Shown: piece by piece, positions 1 to 5,105 of the stretch
Numbering within the stretch: the stretch's first letter is position 1
How the letters are laid out: every line of letters begins with the position of its first letter
From: an uncultured Collinsella sp.
Lineage (GTDB): Bacteria; Actinomycetota; Coriobacteriia; Coriobacteriales; Coriobacteriaceae
Direction: 5' to 3'
DNA length: 6,957 bases
Assembly (NCBI GenBank): GCA_900551815.1
Contig: URXE01000082.1
Coordinates: forward strand, 1-6,957
Translations under genes and position numbers: made by a program
The notes under the pieces: generated by a model
What the model saw: only the letters and a program-made list of their open reading frames with translations
Database searches by the model: none
What the model was told of the DNA's origin: nothing

Positions 1-309
1 CGAACCTCCAGTCCGGACCGCCCCGCGGTCCAACTTTCTGTCCGCACCCCCCTTTTGGTCCGCTTGAGGGCTAGAAACGGGGGATTATCCACTCCCATTT
101 TTGGCTGGCGCTTGGGGACGTTCCTTTTGTGCCGGCACTTTGGGGCACTCCTTGCACCAAGTCTGATGTCACTACACCGGGCTCGTTCTATGCTTTACCA
201 AGATAAAGTGAACGTGCAGATTCGTAACCCACTCGCAACCGTTCTATGGCACGATATTGAACGAATGTATGCTATGCGCCCGAGCCTTTCGGGCAGAGTG
301 GGAGACAGT
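1..309. other. Non-coding leader/intergenic stretch before the hydratase
   Basis: I see no gene in this stretch. An open frame continues upstream in phase with the hydratase as far as position 55, but it has no good ribosome binding site and its predicted residues do not resemble the family. Visible elements are a perfect 7-bp GC hairpin at 15-31 (GGACCGC, loop CCC, GCGGTCC), a 10-bp perfect palindrome GTGCCGGCAC at 129-138, and a loose direct repeat TTGGGG...TCCTT at about 112 and 140 (28 bp apart). A second small hairpin at 278-294 (GCCCGA / TCGGGC) ends just before the hydratase Shine-Dalgarno. The hairpin at 15-31 could be the end of an upstream transcript, but no clean T-run follows it. 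I could not pick out a convincing promoter. Confidence 0.5.
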
Positions 310-2610
310 ATGGTTAAGCTGTACGAGGACGGCATCTACCTGCGCGGCGGCAGCGAGGTCGTGCCTGCGGCCGAGGCTGCCGAGCGCGGCATTACGCAGA
401 CGCCTGAGGACGCCAAGCGCGGCACCATCGCGTATTCGATCCTCCAGGCACACAATACGTCTGGAGATCCCGAGGCGCTCAAGATTCGCTTCGACGCCAT
501 GGCGAGCCATGACATCACCTTTGTCGGCATCATCCAGACGGCGCGCGCCTCGGGCATGGAGCAGTTCCCGCTGCCCTACGTGCTCACCAACTGCCACAAC
601 TCGCTGTGCGCCGTGGGCGGCACCATCAACGAGGACGACCACGTCTTTGGTCTCTCGGCTGCCAAGAAGTACGGCGGCATTTTCGTCCCGCCGCACATCG
701 CCGTCATCCACTCCTTTATGCGTGAGAACTTCGCCGGTTGCGGCAAGATGATCTTGGGCTCCGACTCGCACACCCGCTACGGCGCCCTGGGCACCATGGC
801 CGTGGGCGAGGGCGGCGGCGAGTTGGCCAAGCAGCTGCTGCGTGACACCTACGATGTTGCCTATCCCGGCGTTGTCGCCATCTACCTCACGGGCGCCCCG
901 CGTCCCGGCGTCGGCCCGCACGACGTGGCGCTCGCCATCATCCGCGCCGTCTTTGCCAAGGGTTACGTTAAGAACAAGGTCATGGAGTTCGTGGGCCCCG
1001 GCATCGCGAGCATGACGACCGACTACCGCAACGGCGTCGACGTTATGACCACCGAGACCACCTGCCTGTCGAGCATCTGGGCCACCGATGAGGACACGCG
1101 CGCGTTTTTGACCATGCACGGCCGCGGCGACGACTACCGCGAGCTCAAGCCCGCCGATGTTGCCTACTACGACGGCTGTGTCGAGGTCGATCTGTCGAGC
1201 ATCAAGCCCATGATCGCCCTGCCGTTCCATCCTTCCAACGGCTTTGAGATCGATGAGCTCAACGAGAACCTCGAGGACATCCTGCATGAGGTCGAGCTCG
1301 AGGCCGCCAAGATTGGCGAGGGCAAGACGCACTTTAGCCTGCTCGACAAGATCGTCGACGGTAAGCTGCACGTGCAGCAGGGCGTCATCGCCGGCTGCTC
1401 GGGCGGCAATTACGATTCCGTGGTCCAGGCTGCTCGCGTGCTCAAGGGTGCCAACACCGGCTGCGGCGAGTTTTCGCTGTCGGTCTATCCCACAAGCCAG
1501 CCCGTGGCGCTCGAACTTACGCGCCGTGGCTACATCTACGACCTTATGGAGGCCGGTGCGATCGTGCGCACGGCGTTCTGCGGCCCGTGCTTTGGCGCCG
1601 GCGACACGCCCGCCAACAACGGCCTTTCGATCCGCCACACCACGCGCAACTTCCCCAACCGCGAGGGTTCCAAGCCGGGAAATGGCCAGCTGAGCGCCGT
1701 GGCCCTGATGGATGCCCGCTCCATTGCGGCGACAGCTGCCAACGGCGGCGTCCTGACGTCGGCGACCGACCTGCCCGAAGACACTTGGGACGAGGCCTGC
1801 GAGTACACCTTTGACGATGCGCCGTACAAGAAGCGCGTGTACTGGGGCTTTGGCAAGGCGGAGCCTACCGACGAGCTGGTCGAAGGCCCCAACATCAAGC
1901 CGTGGCCCGCGATGGAGCCCCTCGGCGACGACATCCTGCTCAAGGTGTGCTCCAAGATCATGGACCCGGTCACCACGACCGACGAGCTCATTCCCTCGGG
2001 TGAGACGAGCTCCTTCCGCTCCAACCCGCTGGGTCTGGCCGAGTTTACGCTCAGCCGCCGCGATCCGGCCTACGTCGGTCGTTCCAAGGAGGTCGACGCC
2101 GTGGAGAAGCGTCGCGTGGCCGGCGAGGCCGCGGGCGACCTGGCGGCGCTCGATGCCGAACTTGCCGGCGTGTTTGAGGCGCTGGCCGGCGCGGGTGTCG
2201 CGGTCGATGCCAAGGCGACCGAGTACGGCTCTATGCTCTATGCCAAGAAGCCCGGTGACGGTTCTGCCCGCGAGCAGGCCGCGAGCTGTCAGCGCGTGAT
2301 TGGCGGCTTGGCCAACATCGTCCACGAGTACGCCACCAAGCGCTATCGCTCCAACGTGATGAACTGGGGTATGGTGCCCTTCCAGATGGAGGCCGAGCCC
2401 AACTTTGAGGTGGGCGATTACGTCTTCGTGCCGGGTATCCGTGCCGCGCTCGATGGCGACCTGAAGGACATCGCCGCCTACGTGGTGCGTGCCGACGGTG
2501 CGGTCGAGCAGATTGAGCTCTACATTGCCGATATGACGGCAGAGGAGCGTGCCATCGTCAAGGCCGGCTGCCTGATCAACTACAACAAGTTCAAGGCCGC
2601 TGCCGAGTAA
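310..2610 (+). CDS. Aconitase-superfamily hydratase (YbhJ-like), [4Fe-4S]
   Basis: This is a predicted cytoplasmic iron-sulfur hydro-lyase of the aconitase superfamily, most like the E. coli YbhJ group (about 750 aa; this one is 766 aa); its substrate is unknown. The N-terminal part has the aconitase DSHT motif (D152-S153-H154-T155). Three candidate cluster ligands are visible: C363 in AGCSGG, and C424 and C427 in FCGPCFG. TTRNFPNREG (444-453) matches the substrate-binding RNF...GR block. The swivel domain is in the same chain, with GDGSAREQ at 649-656 and YRSNVMNWGM at 679-688. I chose ATG 310 because GGGAG (300-304) sits 5 bp upstream and the frame then starts directly with family-like sequence. 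Upstream in-frame starts at 55 and 190 add up to 85 unrelated residues. Two positions differ from the usual GSSREH signature (A653, Q656), which argues against a true citrate/isocitrate aconitase. The gene appears monocistronic, with an intrinsic terminator about 150 bp downstream. Confidence 0.9.
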   Translation: MVKLYEDGIYLRGGSEVVPAAEAAERGITQTPEDAKRGTIAYSILQAHNTSGDPEALKIRFDAMASHDITFVGIIQTARASGMEQFPLPYVLTNCHNSLCAVGGTINEDDHVFGLSAAKKYGGIFVPPHIAVIHSFMRENFAGCGKMILGSDSHTRYGALGTMAVGEGGGELAKQLLRDTYDVAYPGVVAIYLTGAPRPGVGPHDVALAIIRAVFAKGYVKNKVMEFVGPGIASMTTDYRNGVDVMTTETTCLSSIWATDEDTRAFLTMHGRGDDYRELKPADVAYYDGCVEVDLSSIKPMIALPFHPSNGFEIDELNENLEDILHEVELEAAKIGEGKTHFSLLDKIVDGKLHVQQGVIAGCSGGNYDSVVQAARVLKGANTGCGEFSLSVYPTSQPVALELTRRGYIYDLMEAGAIVRTAFCGPCFGAGDTPANNGLSIRHTTRNFPNREGSKPGNGQLSAVALMDARSIAATAANGGVLTSATDLPEDTWDEACEYTFDDAPYKKRVYWGFGKAEPTDELVEGPNIKPWPAMEPLGDDILLKVCSKIMDPVTTTDELIPSGETSSFRSNPLGLAEFTLSRRDPAYVGRSKEVDAVEKRRVAGEAAGDLAALDAELAGVFEALAGAGVAVDAKATEYGSMLYAKKPGDGSAREQAASCQRVIGGLANIVHEYATKRYRSNVMNWGMVPFQMEAEPNFEVGDYVFVPGIRAALDGDLKDIAAYVVRADGAVEQIELYIADMTAEERAIVKAGCLINYNKFKAAAE

Positions 2611-2625
2611 CGCACTTAATTGTCC

Positions 2626-2699
2626 GCCCGGGGCTTACCCTTTCCCGCCCGCTCACGCGCTTCGCGAGGGTCGCGTTCGGGAGAGGGTAAGCCCCGGGC
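2626..2699. repeat. 74-bp long near-perfect hairpin downstream of the hydratase
   Basis: The left arm 2626-2647 begins GCCCGGGGCTTACCC. It pairs with the right arm 2678-2699, ending GGGTAAGCCCCGGGC, over 22 positions with one G·U. The 30-nt interior (2648-2677) contains a smaller CGCG-CTT-CGCG hairpin at 2656-2666. No T-run follows on either strand, so it does not look like a standard intrinsic terminator. It could protect the 3' end of the hydratase mRNA, or be a dispersed palindromic element. Only one copy lies in this window. Confidence 0.7.
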
Positions 2700-2756
2700 T
2701 ACATTTCTGCGTTCTCGTTGGGTCTTGAGGGACGCTAATAAATAGACTTGCTTGAT

Positions 2757-2787
2757 GCCGCCTCTGTTATCGGGGTGGCTTCTTTTT
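2757..2787 (+). terminator. Rho-independent terminator, probably of the hydratase transcript
   Basis: The stem GCCGCCTC (2757-2764) pairs with GGGGTGGC (2772-2779) over 8 bp with two G·U pairs, around the 7-nt loop TGTTATC. TTCTTTTT (2780-2787) follows at once. The orientation fits transcription from the hydratase. It might instead end a short transcript starting between the long hairpin and here, but no promoter is clear. Confidence 0.6.
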
Positions 2788-2794
2788 GTCGAAA

Positions 2795-2829
2795 ACCACC
2801 ACATTGGGGTCAGGCACCTTTGTGGTGGT
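2795..2829 (-). repeat. A-type hairpin repeat, copy A1
   Basis: ACCACCACA (2795-2803) pairs with TGTGGTGGT (2821-2829). Read on the minus strand, it carries AAAGGTGCCTGACCCC in the middle and is followed by TTTTCGAC. It is thus inverted relative to copies A2-A4 and is the most divergent copy (AATGTGG where the others have TTTGTGG or similar). It directly abuts the B1 palindrome. With its T-run it could terminate minus-strand transcription. Confidence 0.8.
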
Positions 2830-2832
2830 CCC

Positions 2833-2897
2833 GTTTGTCTCGACCTGTAACATCTGGGCCCCTATTTGACGAGCGGTTGTTACAGATTGAGACAAAC
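2833..2897. repeat. B-type long palindrome, copy B1
   Basis: The arm 2833-2852 (GTTTGTCTCGACC then TGTAACA) is the inverted complement of 2878-2897 (TGTTACAGATTGAG then ACAAAC) with two mispairs or wobbles around the middle, about 20 bp in all. The 25-nt spacer is not conserved. Together with B2 it forms the left 144-bp composite unit that recurs at 4788-4931. Confidence 0.8.
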
Positions 2898-2917
2898 GAT
2901 CGCCGCTGATCATTTCA

Positions 2918-2972
2918 TCTCAATCTGTAACATCTAAGATCGAAAAGGGCCGCTAAATGTTACAGATCGAGA
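2918..2972. repeat. B-type long palindrome, copy B2
   Basis: TCTCAATCTGTAACAT (2918-2933) pairs with ATGTTACAGATCGAGA (2957-2972). The left arm starts exactly 80 bp after the equivalent TCTC of B1. The spacing sequence GCCGCTGATCATTTCA between B1 and B2 is also shared, nearly unchanged, with the B4-B5 pair. Confidence 0.8.
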
Positions 2973-2994
2973 CAGTCGAGTGCCAGAGTCGAAA

Positions 2995-3029
2995 ACCACC
3001 ACAAAGGGGCCTGTCCCTTTCGTGGTGGT
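2995..3029 (-). terminator. A-type hairpin repeat, copy A2; likely terminator of the minus-strand gene
   Basis: ACCACCAC (2995-3002) pairs with GTGGTGGT (3022-3029), and AAAGGG (3003-3008) pairs with CCCTTT (3015-3020), leaving one bulged C. On the minus strand the hairpin is followed by TTTTCGAC. It lies 54 bp past the stop of the minus-strand gene at 3084, which is where an intrinsic terminator would sit. It is the same repeat family as A1, A3 and A4. Confidence 0.65.
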
Positions 3030-3083
3030 GGTGGGCGAGCTCGATGCTGCCGTGCTCGCTGAACGACATTCTAATGAGCGTCT

Positions 3084-3752
3084 CTACAGGATTTCATCTG
3101 GGCTGGCGGGTTTGGTTGTTTTGGGGATGCCGAGCTTGGATGACGCGAAATCGTCAACATTGTCCTTAATTCCGTCTTTGGTGTAGACGGTGACCGTATA
3201 GGTGCTGTGCCCGAATTCGCTCTTGTCGCGTGTCGCCCAGGCCTGCCAGTAGGCAGCCCCGTTTCGCCCTTTGATTTTTCCGACACGGCGGAGTTCTGTT
3301 CGCTTTAATTGCTGGTTGCTATAGATGGTTCGACCGGCCTCCTCGGTGAGCCCGCACTGTCCAAGCATCTTGTCGAGGACTTGGTTCATGTGGCGCTCAT
3401 CGGTGTTTGGTGCGTAGTCGTAGGCGAGGGTGATGGAGTCGAGGGGCTGGTCGTCGATCAAATAATTCATCGTCTGAGGTTCAAGGCAGAAATAGGGGGA
3501 GCATCCGTCGACCTTGCCGAGCAACGGTAACTTGGACTGCCAACTTCCGGTGGGAATTGCATATTCGTAGAACACGCCACGGCAGACAAAGGAGAGCGAG
3601 GTGGCACGCGAGCCGGCGTCGATCATCCCGCAAAGATCGAGGGGCGAGGCGATACCAAAAGAAAAGGGCGTGATGACGATAAGGAAGAGCATCACGATGG
3701 GTATGGCGAGAATGGCGATGACGTTGCGACCGGTGGAATGAGACGGCTTCAT
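3084..3752 (-). CDS. Unrecognised single-pass membrane protein with cysteine-containing outer domain
   Basis: I do not recognise this 222-residue protein. The N-terminus MKPSHSTGRN is short and basic. One hydrophobic segment follows at about residues 11-35, and the remaining ~185 residues are probably outside the cell. That part holds five cysteines (C41, C57, C84, C89, C133), enough for disulfides, and an acidic helix ending in MLGQC. There is no lipobox, sortase motif or recognised catalytic motif. I chose ATG 3752 because AGGAG lies 5 bp upstream on the minus strand; a TTG six codons further upstream would place that AGGAG inside the gene. It is divergent from the 3954-4658 gene, separated by 201 bp that contain repeat A3. 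GC content looks clearly lower than in the flanking hydratase and clpB. A cell-surface or signalling role would be a guess. Confidence 0.75.
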   Translation of the reverse strand: MKPSHSTGRNVIAILAIPIVMLFLIVITPFSFGIASPLDLCGMIDAGSRATSLSFVCRGVFYEYAIPTGSWQSKLPLLGKVDGCSPYFCLEPQTMNYLIDDQPLDSITLAYDYAPNTDERHMNQVLDKMLGQCGLTEEAGRTIYSNQQLKRTELRRVGKIKGRNGAAYWQAWATRDKSEFGHSTYTVTVYTKDGIKDNVDDFASSKLGIPKTTKPASPDEIL

Positions 3753-3862
3753 ATGCGCTCCTCGAGACAAAGATCTGTTGAGGATAGGCAGAAATGGATA
3801 TGTTCAGAGAACAATTCAAGTTTAATCTCATGGCGCGAGATGGTCGACCGTTAGCGTCGAAA

Positions 3863-3897
3863 ACCACCACAAAGGTGCCTGTCCCCTTTGTGGTGGT
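3863..3897. repeat. A-type hairpin repeat, copy A3, in the divergent intergenic region
   Basis: This copy has a 13-bp perfect stem, ACCACCACAAAGG (3863-3875) with CCTTTGTGGTGGT (3885-3897), and the loop TGCCTGTCC. It is preceded by GTCGAAA, so on the minus strand it is followed by TTTCGAC. It lies between two divergently transcribed genes, where a terminator has no obvious gene to end. It may instead insulate the two promoters, or simply mark where the element inserted. Confidence 0.85.
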
Positions 3898-3916
3898 GGG
3901 GAGTGGACGGCTTCTT

Positions 3917-3945
3917 TTGGTGATAGTGTTAGCTGGAGGTATCAT
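3917..3945 (+). promoter_or_regulatory. Candidate promoter for the 3954-4658 gene
   Basis: TTGGTG (3917-3922) and TATCAT (3940-3945) are separated by 17 bp, resembling a sigma-A type promoter. Transcription would start near 3951-3953. That would make the ATG at 3954 leaderless, or leave a short leader for the alternative GTG at 3987. The GGAGGT at 3935-3940 would then lie inside the promoter rather than act as a ribosome binding site. Confidence 0.35.
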
Positions 3946-3953
3946 TAGGGCAC

Positions 3954-4658
3954 ATGGCGCGGGTTTGCATTGTGGGGTGTTTTGCCGTGAGCCGTTCTGC
4001 CCGTATTGGATTGATTGTCTTGGCGCTTGCGATCGCTGTGGTTGGCGCGGGCGCTGTCGGTATGGCATTTCTACCTGCTGCGGTGACGGAGCCGGTGGTC
4101 AAGCCTGTGACTCAATCTGTCGAACTTCTGACCGGCGACGACAAGCCCGAGACCATTACGGTTGATTTTGATGAGCAGCCGGCTGTGCTGGGTATTAGCA
4201 ATTATCCGTGTATTCAGCTTGGGGCCATGCGCTATACCACGGATACAAGCCTGATCGATAGGGCGTCCGAGCTACTCAAGGGCAAAACATTTAAGCGTTG
4301 GTACGGATATGCGTCCTATCGGGCAAAAGCGAACGACATGGTTGGCGGATGCCACTCTTCCATCGAGCTGGACACTGCAAACGGCGCAAAGTTATGTGAT
4401 GTCTCGTACGATTCGGGCTACGAGGGCAATGAGGGTCCGGGCATCTACATCATGGACGGCGATGTTGCCTATGTCATGGAGGGCGACCAGACCGAGCTCA
4501 ACGATTTTATGGGTCAGTGTATCCAAGATGCCTATAAACAGACCTGCTTGCCTGACCCGCAGACTGCACGCGATAGTGGGTCTGCCCGTACATGGCTGTT
4601 CGAGGATGAGATGCCCTGGACCGTCGAATCGGGAAGTACGGGTTCGGCGAAGGAGTAG
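3954..4658 (+). CDS. Unrecognised single-pass membrane protein with cysteine-containing outer domain
   Basis: I do not recognise this 234-residue protein. It has a basic N-terminus, one hydrophobic segment at about residues 18-40, a proline/valine-rich linker, then a globular, mostly acidic domain (about 60-200) with cysteines C86, C133, C148, C189 and C198, and a low-complexity tail. Seen in the domain are SNYPC, RWYGYASYR, IYIMDGDVAYVMEGD and an acidic helix ending in FMGQC. The start is uncertain. ATG 3954 has GGAGGT 13 bp upstream (too far to be ideal) and would be nearly leaderless from the candidate promoter. GTG 3987 has GGGGTG 7 bp upstream and gives the more typical start MSRSARIGLIVLALA. 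The gene is divergent from 3084-3752 and is followed 8 bp after its stop by hairpin A4. Its GC content is lower than that of the flanking genes. Confidence 0.75.
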   Translation: MARVCIVGCFAVSRSARIGLIVLALAIAVVGAGAVGMAFLPAAVTEPVVKPVTQSVELLTGDDKPETITVDFDEQPAVLGISNYPCIQLGAMRYTTDTSLIDRASELLKGKTFKRWYGYASYRAKANDMVGGCHSSIELDTANGAKLCDVSYDSGYEGNEGPGIYIMDGDVAYVMEGDQTELNDFMGQCIQDAYKQTCLPDPQTARDSGSARTWLFEDEMPWTVESGSTGSAKE

Positions 4659-4710
4659 AGACCGCGACCACCACAAAGGTGCCTGTCCTCTTTGTGGTGG
4701 TTTTCGGTCT
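4659..4710 (+). terminator. A-type hairpin repeat, copy A4; terminator of the 3954-4658 gene
   Basis: The core repeat 4667-4701 has a 12-bp perfect stem, ACCACCACAAAG with CTTTGTGGTGGT. TTTT (4701-4704) follows. An outer helix AGACCG (4659-4664) with CGGTCT (4705-4710) can close around it. It begins immediately after the TAG at 4656-4658. The T-run is on the plus-strand side, matching the direction of the gene, so it should work as an intrinsic terminator. Confidence 0.75.
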
Positions 4711-4767
4711 GTCTCGATCTGTAACATCTTGGCCGCTAAAAGTGGGCCTGGTGTTACAGATTTAGAT
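4711..4767. repeat. B-type long palindrome, copy B3
   Basis: GTCTCGATCTGTAACATC (from 4711) faces TGTTACAGATTTAGA (4752-4766). The right arm has drifted from the usual ATTGAGA, making this the most decayed B copy. It starts the right-hand tandem run of three B units and follows hairpin A4 directly. Confidence 0.75.
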
Positions 4768-4787
4768 TTTCGATTCGGGTGTCTTCT

Positions 4788-4852
4788 GTTTGTCTCGATC
4801 TGTAACAGTTAGACCCTAATTTGCTGAGTAGATGTTACAGATTGAGATAAAC
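4788..4852. repeat. B-type long palindrome, copy B4
   Basis: GTTTGTCTCGATC then TGTAACA (4788-4807) pairs with TGTTACAGATTGAG then ATAAAC (4833-4852) over 20 positions with wobbles. Its TCTC lies 81 bp after that of B3. It is the closest relative of B1: arms nearly identical, 25-nt spacer divergent but of equal length. Confidence 0.8.
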
Positions 4853-4871
4853 GGGTGCCGCTGGTCATTTC

Positions 4872-4928
4872 ATCTCGATCTGTAACATCTAGAGCCATAA
4901 ACAGCCGCTAGATGTTACAGATTGAGAT
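4872..4928. repeat. B-type long palindrome, copy B5
   Basis: This is the best-preserved copy. 4872-4892 pairs with 4908-4928 over 21 bp with a single G·U, around a 15-nt loop. The core is CTCGATCTGTAACATCTAG against CTAGATGTTACAGATTGAG. Its TCTC lies 80 bp after that of B4. It is equivalent to B2 in the left cluster. Confidence 0.85.
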
Positions 4929-4974
4929 AGTAAGGGGACGAGGCCGTAGCGGGTGAGCGCACCTGCTCCCTATC

Positions 4975-5003
4975 TTTCAATCACTCAGAAAATCTTATAT
5001 ATA
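4975..5003 (+). promoter_or_regulatory. Candidate clpB promoter
   Basis: TTTCAA (4975-4980) and TATATA (4998-5003) are separated by 17 bp in the only strongly AT-rich stretch upstream of clpB. The -35 match is poor, and TATAAG at 5020-5025 is an alternative -10. Either would give a leader of roughly 75-100 nt. Confidence 0.35.
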
Positions 5004-5027
5004 GAGACTTAGATTTATGTATAAGAT
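4992..5027. promoter_or_regulatory. Inverted repeat over the clpB promoter; possible operator
   Basis: ATCTTATATA (4992-5001) and TGTATAAGAT (5018-5027) form a 10-bp inverted repeat with one mismatch and a 16-bp spacer. It overlaps the candidate -10 and start region. I see neither the HspR site (CTTGAGT and ACTCAAG halves) nor the HrcA CIRCE site (TTAGCACTC and GAGTGCTAA) here, so the regulator cannot be named. Confidence 0.35.
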
Positions 5028-5046
5028 CGTACAAAGCTGGCAACAA

Positions 5047-5100
5047 TACTTCTCGAACAACGTGAAGCCGCCCCGTAGGGCGGCCACCCCAAGAGAGGTG
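5047..5100 (+). promoter_or_regulatory. clpB leader structure that may hide the Shine-Dalgarno
   Basis: A perfect 7-bp GC hairpin, GCCGCCC (5067-5073), loop CGTA, GGGCGGC (5078-5084), stands in the leader. Outside it, TACTTCTC (5047-5054) can pair with GAGAGGTG (5093-5100), the clpB ribosome binding site, over 8 bp including two G·U pairs. A weak helix over the ribosome binding site in front of a heat-shock gene is what an RNA thermometer would look like, but the internal loop is large and I have no folding energy. Confidence 0.35.
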
Positions 5101-5105
5101 ATTCC

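Noticed and set aside
55..309. N-terminal extension of the hydratase from position 55 or 190
   Set aside because: There is no Shine-Dalgarno at 55 and the added residues do not resemble the family. ATG 310 has a well-spaced GGGAG and gives the expected length.
244..2325. Long minus-strand open frame (693 codons) opposite the hydratase
   Set aside because: It is the antisense shadow of a GC-rich gene. The translated sequence is low-complexity (rich in G, A, V, D, H and R) and resembles no family, while the plus strand carries all aconitase motifs.
3801..3813. Perfect inverted repeat TGTTC-AGA-GAACA in the divergent intergenic region
   Set aside because: Five-base arms are too short to claim an operator without other copies or conservation.
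3481..4068. Minus-strand open frame of 195 codons overlapping the 3084-3752 gene
   Set aside because: It reads through hairpin A3 and is out of frame with the membrane-protein gene, which has the better start site and a clear membrane segment.
3794..4165. Plus-strand open frame starting MDMFREQFKFNL and running through hairpin A3
   Set aside because: It crosses the repeat and overlaps the better-supported 3954-4658 gene in another frame. It has no clear ribosome binding site and no domain. A fragment of a former gene cannot be excluded.
2833..4931. CRISPR array
   Set aside because: The repeats are inverted pairs with few, related spacers, the ~80-bp unit is too long, and no cas gene is present.
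4951..4977. Possible terminator hairpin GGGTGAGC...GCTCCC followed by TATCTTT
   Set aside because: The stem is short and bulged, the T-run is interrupted, and hairpin A4 already provides a terminator for the upstream gene.
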